From positions 1 through 64,000 of the forward strand of contig NZ_QLIX01000021.1 in NCBI RefSeq assembly GCF_003258945.1: a DNA stretch of 64,000 bases, given 5' to 3'. Positions 38,320 through 47,704 of the stretch are shown piece by piece. The DNA comes from Roseicella frigidaeris. Lineage in GTDB: Bacteria; Pseudomonadota; Alphaproteobacteria; Acetobacterales; Acetobacteraceae. Within the stretch, counting starts at the first letter, position 1; every line of letters begins with the position of its first letter. The translations under genes and the position numbers were made by a program. Below the pieces are notes generated by a model. The model did no database searches, was not told the origin of the DNA, and saw only the letters and a program-made list of their open reading frames with translations.

Positions 38320-38550
38320 GCGGCGGCGCGGCATGGGCTCAGGGTTGGCTGCATCACCGAGGCCTGCAAAGCCGGCATCCGCGACGCGGCCATCATGGCC
38401 CACACCCGCCAGAGCGGCATCCGCACCATGCGGGCCCATGGCCGGCGCGCCGAGCTCCTCGACGACAGCCCGGCAGGAACAGTTGGGCCGTGTCGTCATC
38501 TCGTCGGCGACGCCGGCCACTTGACCAACCAGCCCAATGTCGTCCCCTGA
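38320..38550 (+). pseudogene. Tyrosine integrase C-terminal fragment
   Basis: A short frame, closed by TGA on both sides, translates to HGLRVGCITEACKAGIRDAA, then IMAHTRQSGIRTMRAHGRRA and ELLDDSPAG. This is the C-terminal catalytic region of a phage-type tyrosine recombinase. The HxxR box (HGLR) is present, but the position of the catalytic Tyr (normally RxYxRRA) reads His. No N-terminal part is attached. It is a relic of an integrated element in the 369-base gap 38287-38655. Confidence 0.6.
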
Positions 38551-38655
38551 ATAACCAGGGTCACGGAGATCGAGCAGAAGGCCAGACAACGGCCGCCGCC
38601 AGCCCAGCGAGGTGTCGGGTCGACACCCTTACCTGTCCTGGGCGCAGCATCCTGC

Positions 38656-39342
38656 TCAATCCGGCATCCCACCGGCGCCGAGCGGCGAGGTTTCATACTC
38701 CTCCAGGAGGTGTGCAGGATCGCGGTAGATCGCAATGCAACCGGCGTCGCGCAGAGCCTGTTCCGGGAAGCCACCGCAGAGCACGCCGATCGTTCGAATA
38801 CCCACCTTGCCTGCGGCTTCGGCATCATACGGTGTGTCCCCGACGACGATGGTCTCGCCTGGGCTCACACCGGGCAGCCGCGCCAGGGCAGCCTCGAAAA
38901 TATCAGGGAAGGGCTTCGAACGCTCAGCGTCACTGGAGGAGGTCTCGGCATCTACCCGGTCGTCCTCGATGCCGACGATGCGCTTCAATGCGGCGAGCTC
39001 CTCGTCCTTGGCCGAGGAGGCCAGGGCGGTACGCAAGCCGGCCTTGTCTGCGCGCCGCAACAGTTCGGCCGCACCGGGAAATGCGCGGACCCGTGGAAGA
39101 TAGCTCTCACGAAAGATCTCGCCGCGGCGCTTCTCGAGAGCCTCACCTTTTTCCTTCAGCTCCGCCGGTGAGAGAAAGACGGGCATGAGCTGGTCACCGC
39201 CCTTGCCGATCTGCTCTCTCATATCGTCAAAGGAAATGTCGTGGCCGATTTCCTTGAAGGCATCGACCCAGGCCTGCGCGTGCAGATCCACAGAGTCTAC
39301 CAAGGTGCCGTCCACATCGAAAAGTACGGCTTTGATCAGCAT
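38656..39342 (-). CDS. HAD-superfamily hydrolase (phosphoglycolate-phosphatase-like)
   Basis: A 228-residue HAD phosphatase. Motif I is LFDVDGTLVDS with nucleophile Asp9 and Asp11. A helical cap (about 17-85) follows, then motif II Ser in ALASSAKDEEL, a motif III Lys in SKPFPDIFEAAL, and motif IV GDTPYDAEAAGKVG. The set resembles beta-phosphoglucomutase/Gph-type subfamily I enzymes. Substrate cannot be told from sequence. It is monocistronic, flanked by an integrase relic on one side and REP-like palindromes on the other. Confidence 0.85.
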   Translation of the reverse strand: MLIKAVLFDVDGTLVDSVDLHAQAWVDAFKEIGHDISFDDMREQIGKGGDQLMPVFLSPAELKEKGEALEKRRGEIFRESYLPRVRAFPGAAELLRRADKAGLRTALASSAKDEELAALKRIVGIEDDRVDAETSSSDAERSKPFPDIFEAALARLPGVSPGETIVVGDTPYDAEAAGKVGIRTIGVLCGGFPEQALRDAGCIAIYRDPAHLLEEYETSPLGAGGMPD

Positions 39343-39383
39343 ATCAAATCTCCTGCCGGATCTTTCGATCCGGTCAATGATCT

Positions 39384-39432
39384 AGAGCAGATCCCGATCA
39401 GGTGGACTCACCTGATCGGGTGAAGATGCTCT
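39384..39432. repeat. REP-like palindrome A
   Basis: Inverted repeat with a core CCCGATCAGGT / ACCTGATCGGG around a six-base loop and outer arms AGAGCA / TGCTCT. It resembles the 'CTAGAGCA...GATCAGGTGGA' intergenic palindromes common in alphaproteobacteria. It is located just upstream of the HAD gene start. Confidence 0.65.
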
Positions 39433-39444
39433 GAAAACAATAGT

Positions 39445-39488
39445 CTAGGGCACTTCTCCTGAACCGGTGTTCAGGGGAAGTGCCCTAG
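39445..39488. repeat. Long near-perfect palindrome B
   Basis: Arms CTAGGGCACTTCTCCTGAAC and GTTCAGGGGAAGTGCCCTAG around a CGGT loop: 20 base pairs with one G.T-type mismatch. It sits 12 bases from palindrome A. It could be a REP unit, an IS or MITE end, or a strong bidirectional terminator. The following 39489-40030 holds no supported gene; a short frame near 39678 (MSNLAVLPAAPAAVADHLA) vaguely recalls an integrase N-terminus. Confidence 0.65.
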
Positions 39489-40030
39489 CGAAGGGCTTGG
39501 GCCGGCTTGATCAGACGCATGAGCTTGTGTGTGAGGGCGCGGAAAGCAAGTTCGCGGTCTGAGCTTCGTCGACATGCGCAGCTTGGCCCTGGCTGAGACG
39601 GCACTTGCGCTGTTGGCTTCCCAGCGTGTTATGCGGGGCATGCCTCGCTGCCACCGGCAAGCTGCTGGAATCGCGCCGTGTCCAACCTCGCCGTCCTGCC
39701 CGCAGCGCCAGCGGCGGTCGCCGACCACCTCGCCAGCCGCAGCGCCATCTGCGAGGTCGGCCGTGCCATGGGCCTCGGCGAGGCCATCACCGCCCGCCTC
39801 ACCCAGGGTAGCCGGGCTCCAGCCACGAGATGGGTCTGCCGGTGCTGGCCCGGGCCGAGGGGCTCGATGCCATACAGCATCAACGCGCTTCGTCTGAGCA
39901 ACATGGCGGCTGCCAACCAGGGACGCCGATCACGTCCGGCAGCCTCGCGGTTCTCGGCACTGGATCCAGCAGCGGGCGTCGAGGAAGCGCGAGGTGCGCA
40001 TGGGCAGGCATTGCCCAAGGAGCGTGACAA

Positions 40031-40726
40031 TCAATGGTCCAGGGTGACTGCCCTGAGCGCCTTCTCGTCCTGGATGACGACTCGCCGCCTGCCGCCGGCG
40101 ACAAGGCCGCTCCGCTGCCACATGCGCAGCGTCCGGCTGACGGTATGGAGCGTCGTACCCGCCATCTCGGCGATATCCTGCCTGGAGAGCGGGAAAATGA
40201 TCTCCGTGCCTCCCCCGACTGGCTGCCCTGCTTTGGCCGCGAGGCGCAGGAGCACCCTGGCGATGCGGCACTCTACGGGCTCCGTCGCGAATTCTCGTGA
40301 CCGATGCAACATCTCCTCTGTCCGGCCGCCGACCAGCCCAAGAGCGTTCGCGGAGATCCTGGGATGCCGCTCCATCAATTCGCTGACCACCGCGGCGGGC
40401 CAGGTGAGAAGCCAGCTATCCACAATCGCCGTGGCGGTCGCCGGGTAGGGGGTGTGGCGGAAGACTGCGACGCAGCCGGGCACGTCGCCCGGCTCCATAA
40501 TCCCAATCGTGAGGGGTGCGCCACTCCCGGTCACATGCCCGATCTTTACCCATCCCTTCATCACGAGATGCAGGTGCGTCGGCTCGCTGCCCTGCCGAAA
40601 CACGGCCTGTCCGGCCCGAACCAGGCGCGATGTCCCCCTGGCGGCAATGCCCTCGAGAACCTTGGGGTCCAAACCGCCGAACAGTTCCGTGCAGCCCAGG
40701 AAGTCCGCGTCACCCTGCTGAGGCAT
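40031..40726 (-). CDS. Crp/Fnr-family regulator (DNR/NnrR-type candidate)
   Basis: A 231-residue regulator. The N-terminal cyclic-nucleotide-binding-like beta roll (about 15-120) includes FRQGSEPTHLHLVMKGWVKI. A dimer helix follows, then the Crp HTH (about 170-220) with LSRQDIAEMAGTTLHTVSRT. It lacks the N-terminal cysteine cluster of Fnr, so it is not an oxygen-sensing Fe-S Fnr. The DNR/NnrR class senses NO and binds TTG-N8-CAA-like boxes. Position beside the nos operon and a matching box before nosR support a role in nos/nor control, an inference. It is transcribed in the same direction as nos, 317 bases downstream of nosX; that gap (40727-41043) has no gene. Confidence 0.82.
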   Translation of the reverse strand: MPQQGDADFLGCTELFGGLDPKVLEGIAARGTSRLVRAGQAVFRQGSEPTHLHLVMKGWVKIGHVTGSGAPLTIGIMEPGDVPGCVAVFRHTPYPATATAIVDSWLLTWPAAVVSELMERHPRISANALGLVGGRTEEMLHRSREFATEPVECRIARVLLRLAAKAGQPVGGGTEIIFPLSRQDIAEMAGTTLHTVSRTLRMWQRSGLVAGGRRRVVIQDEKALRAVTLDH

Positions 40727-41043
40727 GCTGTGTTCCTGTCCAGTTCCGCTTGGGCCGCCTCGCCCTGATGCCGGTCAGCGACGACGCTGGCTGACAGCAC
40801 CTCACCGAACCTGTTCGTTTCGCCCATCCCCGAACTCGGACGATCTGTCGAGGGCGTTGCGGGAAGCAAGATCGGTCTCAGGCCGGCGGGCACCGCTCCT
40901 GGCGAGGATGCCGCTGCCTGGGCAGCCGTACAGCCCTCTCCACCATCCATCGCAAGGATCTGCGCATGCCCGCGCTCGGCCCTGTCAGGGCATATGCCGC
41001 CCCGGCTCGGCCGGCTTTCCTCCAACCGTGAGCCCGGTTCGCC

Positions 41044-42042
41044 CTATGCGTCGCCCCGCAGCGCGACGTCGGTGCCGTCGTGCCGCAGGATGCGCGCCTC
41101 GACGCCGGGCAACCGCCGCAGCGTCGCCGCGACCTCCGCCTCGGACATGAGGGAGAACGCCGTCGACAGGGCATCGGCCAGCGTCGCGTCCGGCGCCAGG
41201 ACCGACACCGCCCGGTGAAGCTGCGGGCTGCGGCCGGTGCGCGGATCGAGCAGATGGGTGAAGCGCCCGGCCGCGTCGAAGACGAAGCCGCCATCGCCCG
41301 AACTGGCCAGCGCCCGATCCACCAGTTCCACCTCGCCCCAGAGGCGGCCGGGCGCGTCCGGATCCTCCAGCGCCGCCCGCCAGGGGCGGCCCGCAGGGTG
41401 ACGGCCAATCGCATGCGTCTCGCCGAGATCGACCAGGGTTCGGCTTACCCCGGCACGGCGCAGCAGGTCCACCACGCGGTCGGTGAGGTAGCCCTGGGCG
41501 ATGCCGTTCAGCGTCACGGCCATGCCCTTGCGCGTCAGCGCGATGCGGTCCGGCGAGACGAGCAGGCGTCGCTGATCCACCAGTGCCAGGGCAGCCTCGA
41601 CGGCGTCCCGGGGCGGTCCCGCCGGGGCTGCCCCCGCCGCCGAGAAATGGTCGCGGTAGAGTGCCCAGAGCGGCTGCACCGTCACGTCGAACAGCCCGCC
41701 TGTCAGCATGGTGGCGTCTCGTGCCGCGCCCAGCAGGCGCACCATGTCGGGCGGGGGCGCCGCCAGCGCGCCGTGGCGGTTCAGCGCCGAGAGCTGGCTG
41801 TCCTCCCGCCAGAGGCTGAACAGCCTCTCGAGGCGCTCGATCTCGGCGACGCATTGCGCGATGAGCCCGCGCGCGGCCTCCGGGTCCGGGTGGTGCAGAT
41901 GGATGCTGCCGACGCCGCCCAGCACCGGCCCCGTCCAGGTGAGGAGGCTCGGCGCGGCGGGCACATCCGTCGCCGAGGCGCCGAGCCTGGGCAGGCCAAG
42001 GCCTGCGGCGGCGGCGAGGATGCAGAGGACGCGTCGGCGCAT
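41044..42042 (-). CDS. nosX: FAD:protein FMN transferase, NosX-type
   Basis: A 332-residue ApbE-family protein with an exported N-terminus (MRRRVLCILAAAAGLGLPRL). The ApbE core is visible: LFDVTVQPLWALYRDHF, LNGIAQGYLTDRVVDLLRR, LVDLGETHAIG and the metal-binding DALSTAFSLMSE. It attaches FMN covalently to threonine of the periplasmic domain of NosR. It is the last gene of nosRZDFYLX and follows nosL by 12 bases. Calling it NosX rather than a generic ApbE rests on the operon position. Confidence 0.9.
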   Translation of the reverse strand: MRRRVLCILAAAAGLGLPRLGASATDVPAAPSLLTWTGPVLGGVGSIHLHHPDPEAARGLIAQCVAEIERLERLFSLWREDSQLSALNRHGALAAPPPDMVRLLGAARDATMLTGGLFDVTVQPLWALYRDHFSAAGAAPAGPPRDAVEAALALVDQRRLLVSPDRIALTRKGMAVTLNGIAQGYLTDRVVDLLRRAGVSRTLVDLGETHAIGRHPAGRPWRAALEDPDAPGRLWGEVELVDRALASSGDGGFVFDAAGRFTHLLDPRTGRSPQLHRAVSVLAPDATLADALSTAFSLMSEAEVAATLRRLPGVEARILRHDGTDVALRGDA

Positions 42043-42054
42043 GCGCTCGTTCCT

Positions 42055-42654
42055 TCAGTGCGCCTGCGGCGCCGGGGCCGGGGCGCCGTGCTGGTGGCCC
42101 TCATGGGCGTGCTCCACGGCAGGGGCAGGGGTGGCCCCGGCCTCGGCGCCGCCGCCGACATCGCCCAGCACCCAGTCGCGCGGCAGCTCTGCCAGGCGCA
42201 GGGCACGACCGCCATGCTGGGCCACGAAGCGGTCCGCCGCGGCGCGGTCGGAGAAGGGCACGGCTTCCTCGGCCCCCATGCCGCCGCGCCGGTCGCTGCC
42301 GAGGACGAACCATGCCCGGCGCGCCTCGACCCAGTTGTCGGGACCCGGCTGGTCCCAGCTCGGCGCCGTCCCCATGTCGGAAACGTAGATGGCGCGGATC
42401 GCCTTCGACTCCTCGTCGAGCAGCGTGAAGGCGACGGTGTCGCGGGCCGAGGTGAACCAGATCGGCCGGTCGTCGCCGCGCAGCAGGATCTGGCCCTTGG
42501 GGCCGGGATGCTCGAGCAGCGCCATGCCGCAGTAATGCCCGATGGCCTCCCGGGTCAGCGCGACGGGCGGCGGCGCCTTGGCCGCCGTCGTCTCGTCGTC
42601 GCAGGCGGCCGGCAGCAGGGCGAGCAGCATGAGGAGGACCGGCAGGCGGCGCAT
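42055..42654 (-). CDS. nosL: NosL copper-chaperone lipoprotein
   Basis: A 199-residue outer-membrane-type lipoprotein. The lipobox LLPAAC has Cys18 as the acylated residue. The NosL domain (about 30-170) has the HYCGMALLEHPGPKGQILL signature, with Cys/Met likely to bind Cu(I), and YVSDMGTAPSW. The C-terminus carries an extra His-rich tail (EHAHEGHQHG), which could add copper capacity. NosL delivers Cu(I) for the CuZ site of NosZ with NosDFY. The ATG overlaps the nosY stop. Confidence 0.92.
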   Translation of the reverse strand: MRRLPVLLMLLALLPAACDDETTAAKAPPPVALTREAIGHYCGMALLEHPGPKGQILLRGDDRPIWFTSARDTVAFTLLDEESKAIRAIYVSDMGTAPSWDQPGPDNWVEARRAWFVLGSDRRGGMGAEEAVPFSDRAAADRFVAQHGGRALRLAELPRDWVLGDVGGGAEAGATPAPAVEHAHEGHQHGAPAPAPQAH

Positions 42655-43484
42655 CACAGCTCCCTCCGCGAGAACAGGGCGGCCGCGACGCCCAGCGGCA
42701 GCAGCGCCCAGGCCGCCAGCGCGGCGAGCAGCAGGGACGGCGTCAGGCCGCTCTCCCCGCCCAGCGCCGCCATGCCCGACAGCATCCGGACATCCGCCAA
42801 CCCCGCCAGGTTGAACAGCCGGTAGGCGTCGGCCGGGTTCAGCAGAAGCAGCGCATCCACCGCGCCCCCGGAGAGGTGCTCGCCCTGGTCGGCGACCAGC
42901 ACGCCGAGCAGGCCCATGTCCCAGAGCAGCACCAGCAGCAGCCACAGCCCCACCGCGATGCCTGCCGCCGTGCCGCGATCCCGCACCAGGGTGCTGGCCA
43001 GCGTGCCGAGCGCGACGAAGGCGGCGCCGAGCAGGACCGAGGAGCCGAGCATGCAGGCGAAGGCCCACCAGCCCGCGGGCGCGACCTGCGCCCCGGTGGC
43101 CGCCAGCGCGACGGCGGCCGCGCCATAGCCGAGCAGCGTCGCCATGCCGAGGATGGCGACATGGCCCAGGAATTTCCCGGCCAGCACCTGCCAGCGCGCA
43201 ACGGGGTAGGTCAGGAGGAGAAGCAGCGTGCCGCGCTCGATCTCGCCGACCACGGCGTCGTGCGACAGCAGCAGGGCGATCAGCGGCAGCAGGAACACCG
43301 AGAGGCTCGAAAGGCTGACCACCACCACCTCGAGCGCCCCGGCACCGACTCGCCCGGCGGGCGCGGCGCCGAGAAAGGCCAGCGTCAGGGCCAGCGCCGC
43401 GAGGAGGAGCGTGGCGGCGACGACCCAGCGGTTCCGGATGCCCTCGCGGATCTCCTTCTCCGCGACCAGGAGCACGGCCTTCAT
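42654..43484 (-). CDS. nosY: NosY ABC transporter permease
   Basis: A 276-residue membrane protein with six hydrophobic helices and the ABC-2 permease pattern. It starts MKAVLLVAEKEIREGIRNRW, a typical NosY N-terminus, with VVGEIERGTLLLLLTYPVAR after the second helix and RLFNLAGLADVRMLSG near the end. With NosF and NosD it forms the NosDFY complex that supports copper assembly on NosZ. It overlaps nosF and nosL at its ends. Confidence 0.92.
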   Translation of the reverse strand: MKAVLLVAEKEIREGIRNRWVVAATLLLAALALTLAFLGAAPAGRVGAGALEVVVVSLSSLSVFLLPLIALLLSHDAVVGEIERGTLLLLLTYPVARWQVLAGKFLGHVAILGMATLLGYGAAAVALAATGAQVAPAGWWAFACMLGSSVLLGAAFVALGTLASTLVRDRGTAAGIAVGLWLLLVLLWDMGLLGVLVADQGEHLSGGAVDALLLLNPADAYRLFNLAGLADVRMLSGMAALGGESGLTPSLLLAALAAWALLPLGVAAALFSRREL

Positions 43485-44395
43485 TCGCCCCTCCCGGCGC
43501 GGTTCCGCAGGAAATGGCCGTAGAGCTCGTCGAGCGTCGGCTGCAGCACCTCGAGATCGGCGACGCGCGGATCCCCGGCCGCCCGGCGAAGCAGCGTCAT
43601 CTTGTCCTCCTGGAGACAGGACAGCTCGAACAGGCGGGGACCGATGCGGCGGGCCTGGCCGTCCACCCAATCCGGCACCGCCTCCGCCGCCAGGGTCAGC
43701 CGCAGCCGCACGGGCAGCATGGCCAGCTGGCGCAGCTCGGTCATGTTGCCGTCCGCCACCACCCGGCCGTGGTCGAGGATGACCACCCGCTCCACCCGGC
43801 CCTCCAGCTCCTCCAGCGCGTGCGAGGAGAGCAGGACGGTGGTGCCGCCGCCCGCCAGCGTCGCCAGCATCTCGTAGAGCCCCTGCCGCACGGCCGGGTC
43901 GAGGCCGGTGGTCGGCTCATCGAGGAGCAGGGCGCGGGGGTGGCCAAGCATCGCCTGGGCAAGGCCCAGCCTCTGGCGCATGCCCTTCGAATAGCCGCCG
44001 ACCCGCCGCCGGGCCGCCTCGGCGAGGCCGACGCGCGCCAGCAGCTCATCCGCGGCCGCGGCCCGCTCGCCCTTCAGCCGGGCGAAGAAGCGCAGCACCT
44101 CCCGCCCGGTCAGCGCCGGGTTGAAGCTGACATTCTCCGGCAGCCAGCCAAGCCGCTGGCGCACCCCGGCCACGCCCGCGGCCGGGTCCTCGCCCAGAAC
44201 CCGGAGGCTTCCGGCGCTCGGGCGGATCAGGCCGAGCATCAGCTTCATCAGCGTGGTCTTGCCGGCGCCGTTGTGGCCGACCAGCGCCACCCGGGCGCCC
44301 TGGGGCAGGCCGAAGGAGACGTCGCGGACGGCTTCGACCGCGCCGTAGCGCTTGGCGACCCCCTCCAGCTCGATGACATGCAGGTCGGCCTTCAT
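43481..44395 (-). CDS. nosF: NosF ABC transporter ATP-binding protein
   Basis: A 304-residue ATPase. Walker A is GHNGAGKT near residue 40, the signature is YSKGMRQRLGLAQAM, Walker B is LLLDEPTTGLDP, and the switch His is in SSHALEELE. It is followed by a C-terminal extension (about 220-304) typical of NosF. It starts at ATG 44395 overlapping the nosD stop; the longer upstream frame is a shadow of nosD. It energises NosDFY. Confidence 0.93.
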   Translation of the reverse strand: MKADLHVIELEGVAKRYGAVEAVRDVSFGLPQGARVALVGHNGAGKTTLMKLMLGLIRPSAGSLRVLGEDPAAGVAGVRQRLGWLPENVSFNPALTGREVLRFFARLKGERAAAADELLARVGLAEAARRRVGGYSKGMRQRLGLAQAMLGHPRALLLDEPTTGLDPAVRQGLYEMLATLAGGGTTVLLSSHALEELEGRVERVVILDHGRVVADGNMTELRQLAMLPVRLRLTLAAEAVPDWVDGQARRIGPRLFELSCLQEDKMTLLRRAAGDPRVADLEVLQPTLDELYGHFLRNRAGRGE

Positions 44396-45744
44396 GACCG
44401 CCACCCCGACCCGGCCTCCGGTGGCGGGGGCGGCGCGACCAGCGGGTGGCTGTCCATCACGCCGCCGGGCAGGATGGCGGGGAACTGGGACTGCGCCCAG
44501 CGGAGCACCTGGACCGCGGGGCTGTTCAACAGCAGCTTGGCCCGCGGCGCGGTCCACAGCACGCGGTCCACGAGGTCGTTCGGCCGGTAGGCGGCGTCGG
44601 CGGTGCCGTCCCGGTTCAGGTCGAAGGCCGGGTTGTCGGACCAGTAATTGCCCTGCCCGTCGCGCGACCAATCCAGGTGCCGGGTGCCGACATACTTCAC
44701 CTGGTTGCGGTTGCCGATGAAGGCGTTGCCGGCGATGACATTGCCCTCCGAGCCGGCGGTGAAGTGGACGCCGATGCCGCAGCCCTCGAAGCGGTTGCCG
44801 GTGAAGCGGTTGTTGTTGGCGTTGTAGATGAAGACGCATTTGCCCGGGGCCGGGCCACCGGCCTCGCCCGCGACGAGGGCGGCATGCTCCCGGTCCTCGG
44901 CCCCGTCCTCGGCGCGGCGCGCCCAGGCGACGCGGCCGATCACCCAATTGCCGGTGATCTGCGAGCCGTTCGCGTAATTGAACAGCAGCCCGTGGTCGCG
45001 GTCGCCATCCGAGAGGTTGCCGCGCACGGTCAGCCGCTGCGAGTACATGATGGCGTAGCCGGCATGGTTGCCGAAGGAGGCGTTGCCGCTCACCTCGCTG
45101 TCGTTGGTGTACATGTAGTGCACGCCGAAGCGCAGGTCGCGGAAGCGGTTGCCGATGAAGGCGTTGCGCTGGCTCGCCTTGGTGAAGATGCCGTCTCGGC
45201 CCCAGCGGATGTCGTTGCCCTCGATGCGGGTCCCCGGCGCGTTCCAGAGGCTGATGCCGTCGCCGCGCTCCGACATCCGGCCGCCCCGGCGGCCGAGGAT
45301 GGTGTTGCCGCGCACGATCGCCCCAGGGGCGCCGTGGACATAGACGCCGAAGAGGTTGCCCTCCATCCGGTTGCCCTCGACCACCGCGCGGGCGGCGGAC
45401 TGCTCGAGGAAGACGGCGCTATCCATGCCGTCGAGGCTGGAGCCGGAGCCGCGCAGCAGCAGGCCGCGCACCGCGGCGCCCGGCGCCAGGACGGTGATGA
45501 CGCTCCCCCGGTCCGGCGCCTCCAGGATCGCGCCCTCCCGGCCCGCCAGGGTGACCGGCCGGTCGAGGCGCACGGGCCCGCGATGGGTGCCGGGGAGGAG
45601 CTCCAGCGCCTCCCCGGGCCCGGCGGCCTCGATAGCCGCCTGCAGGTCGTCCCCGGGCGCGATGACGCGCGCCCAGGCGGGCAGGGCCGCGGTCGCCAGG
45701 ACCGCGGCAAGCAGCAGGGCGAATGAGGGCGTGGAGCCCCTCAC
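44392..45744 (-). CDS. nosD: NosD periplasmic beta-helix protein
   Basis: A 450-residue protein starting at GTG 45744, which overlaps the nosZ stop by GTGA. A signal peptide ([21 protein letters not shown]) precedes a right-handed parallel beta-helix with repeated N-rich turns such as [42 protein letters not shown] and [13 protein letters not shown]. The C-terminal ending includes [16 protein letters not shown]. NosD docks on NosFY and takes copper from NosL to load NosZ. The coordinates fit the usual NosD length. Confidence 0.92.
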   Translation of the reverse strand: MRGSTPSFALLLAAVLATAALPAWARVIAPGDDLQAAIEAAGPGEALELLPGTHRGPVRLDRPVTLAGREGAILEAPDRGSVITVLAPGAAVRGLLLRGSGSSLDGMDSAVFLEQSAARAVVEGNRMEGNLFGVYVHGAPGAIVRGNTILGRRGGRMSERGDGISLWNAPGTRIEGNDIRWGRDGIFTKASQRNAFIGNRFRDLRFGVHYMYTNDSEVSGNASFGNHAGYAIMYSQRLTVRGNLSDGDRDHGLLFNYANGSQITGNWVIGRVAWARRAEDGAEDREHAALVAGEAGGPAPGKCVFIYNANNNRFTGNRFEGCGIGVHFTAGSEGNVIAGNAFIGNRNQVKYVGTRHLDWSRDGQGNYWSDNPAFDLNRDGTADAAYRPNDLVDRVLWTAPRAKLLLNSPAVQVLRWAQSQFPAILPGGVMDSHPLVAPPPPPEAGSGWRS

Positions 45745-47690
45745 GCGTTCTGCGCCTCGACCAGCATGCGGCCTTTCATCTCCATGTGCATCGCATGGCA
45801 GAACCAGGTGCAATAGTACCAGTGCACGCCCGGGCTCGCGGCGACGAAGGTCACCGAGGCCGTCGCCTGCGGCTGGATCTCCATGCTGATGCCGTAGTTG
45901 GTGATGGCGAAGCCGTGGCAGAGGTCCGCCACGTCGTCGATATTGGTGACATAGACCGTCACCTCGTCGCCCTGCTTCACCCGGAACTCCTCGAGCCCGT
46001 ATTGCGGCGCCGCGGAGGTCATGTAGACCCGCACCTTGTTGCCGTCGCGGACGACCTTGCTGTCGACCAGCAGATCCACGCCATCCGCCTGCGCCTGCCC
46101 CAGCGCGTCCCCGAAGAAGGCGTCGTCGCGCTTCCAGCTATCCACCGGGTTGATCTTGGAGCGGTGGACGATGGTCGCGTCATGCGGCTCGGCATAGCTG
46201 GGGCCGTCATGGACCAGCACCATACGGTCGCCGGAGATATCGATGAGCTGGTCGTTCTCCGGCTTCAGCGGGCCGACATTGAGGAAGCGGTCCTTGGAGA
46301 ATTTGTTGAGCGAGATGAGCCAGCGGCCGTCCGCCTCCTTGGTCTGGCCCATGGATGTGTGGTTGTGGCCCGGCTGGTAGTGGACGTCGATCTTCTGGAT
46401 GATCGGGTTCACCTTCTCGCCCTTGAAGGCGCGCTTCGCCGCCTCGATGTTCCACTTGCAAACCTGGCTGTCGATGAACAGCGTGGTGTAGGCGTTGCCC
46501 TTGCCGTCATAGGCGGTGTGGAGCGGGCCAAGGCCGATCTCGGGCTCCGCCACCACCGTGTCGCGCGGCTGGATCTTGTCGTCGAACAGGGCGTCGAACT
46601 TCCGCACATCGAAGACGGTGACGGTCGGCGACAGCTTGCCGTTGGCCACCACATGGATGCCGTCCGGGGCGGTGTTGATGCCGTGCGGGCTGTTCGCCAC
46701 GGGGATGTAGCGGGTCAGCGGCGAGCCATGCGTGCCGTCCAGCACCGGAACGCCGCCGATCTCGCGGTAGTCCTTGCGCCGGACCGCCTCCTCGATGCGC
46801 TTGAGGTTGAAGACGACGACCCAATCCTGCTCGCTCGCCATCATCCCGGCCAGGTTGACCGCGCCTTCCGAGTTGTAGCAGGTCGAGAAGGCGTACTTGC
46901 CCTGATAGTCGGCGTCGGTGTTGTCGAGGTTGCCGTCGACGATGATCTGCCAGGCGACCTGCATGGTGTCGCCGTCCACCGCCGTGAAGATGGAGCGGTA
47001 GTTCTCCGGCTTGTCGAGGTCGCGCCCGTCATTCGGAATCGGCACCCGATCCTCGCCGTTGCAGAAGACGTAGCCGGTGCGGGGGTATTTCTGGACCCGC
47101 AGGCCATGGACGGTGGCCTGGTTGGGCAGCTGGATGATCTTGTCGCAGCGCATCACGTCCAACCGGATGCGGGCAACGCGGGTGTTCAGCTTGTCGTTCA
47201 CGAACAGGTAGCGGCCGTCATAGGTCCCGTCGGTGAAGGACAGGTGCGGGTGGTGCAGGTCGCCGCTGTCGTAGGTCTGCCGGCCGATGCGCGCGAGATG
47301 CGCCTTCGCCTCCGGCGTCAGCCCCTCGGTCAGCACCTTCAGGCTCTCGTTGGTCTGCCCCCAGCCGGTGGCGCTGTCGCGGTTGAAGACCGGCACGCGG
47401 ATCAGCTCGCGCATCGAGGGCAGGCCGTAGATGCGCACCTCGCCGGACTGGCCGGAGGAGAAGAAGACGTAGTACTCGTCGAGCTCGCCGGGCTTGACCT
47501 CGATGCTCTGGCGGCCAGACGGGGCGGCCTGCGGCCGCGCCGGGGTCTGCGGCCGGGTCTGCGCCTCGGCGGGGGTGCTGCCGAAGGGCGACAGCGCGGC
47601 TCCGCCCGCGAACCCCATCGTGCCCGCGGCCGCGGTGGTCCCCAGCAGCTTGCGGCGGTTCAGGCCCCTGTTCTCGTTGTCGGCCGACAT
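45741..47690 (-). CDS. nosZ: Nitrous-oxide reductase NosZ (clade I, Tat-exported)
   Basis: A 649-residue periplasmic enzyme reducing N2O to N2. The start [20 protein letters not shown] (with AGGAG upstream of the ATG at 47690) is a Tat signal with Arg12-Arg13, as in clade I. The seven-bladed propeller supplies CuZ histidines seen in [40 protein letters not shown] and EPHDATIVH. The C-terminal cupredoxin has the CuA motif [14 protein letters not shown] (Cys627, Cys631, His635, Met638) and an upstream His near 592. All expected ligands appear intact. It overlaps nosD and follows nosR by 14 bases. Confidence 0.96.
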   Translation of the reverse strand: MSADNENRGLNRRKLLGTTAAAGTMGFAGGAALSPFGSTPAEAQTRPQTPARPQAAPSGRQSIEVKPGELDEYYVFFSSGQSGEVRIYGLPSMRELIRVPVFNRDSATGWGQTNESLKVLTEGLTPEAKAHLARIGRQTYDSGDLHHPHLSFTDGTYDGRYLFVNDKLNTRVARIRLDVMRCDKIIQLPNQATVHGLRVQKYPRTGYVFCNGEDRVPIPNDGRDLDKPENYRSIFTAVDGDTMQVAWQIIVDGNLDNTDADYQGKYAFSTCYNSEGAVNLAGMMASEQDWVVVFNLKRIEEAVRRKDYREIGGVPVLDGTHGSPLTRYIPVANSPHGINTAPDGIHVVANGKLSPTVTVFDVRKFDALFDDKIQPRDTVVAEPEIGLGPLHTAYDGKGNAYTTLFIDSQVCKWNIEAAKRAFKGEKVNPIIQKIDVHYQPGHNHTSMGQTKEADGRWLISLNKFSKDRFLNVGPLKPENDQLIDISGDRMVLVHDGPSYAEPHDATIVHRSKINPVDSWKRDDAFFGDALGQAQADGVDLLVDSKVVRDGNKVRVYMTSAAPQYGLEEFRVKQGDEVTVYVTNIDDVADLCHGFAITNYGISMEIQPQATASVTFVAASPGVHWYYCTWFCHAMHMEMKGRMLVEAQNA

Positions 47691-47704
47691 GTGAGTCTCC
47701 TGGC

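Noticed and set aside
39678-39850. Possible second integrase remnant (LAVLPAAPAAVADHLA)
   Set aside because: Short and Ala-rich; similarity to integrase N-termini is too weak to annotate.
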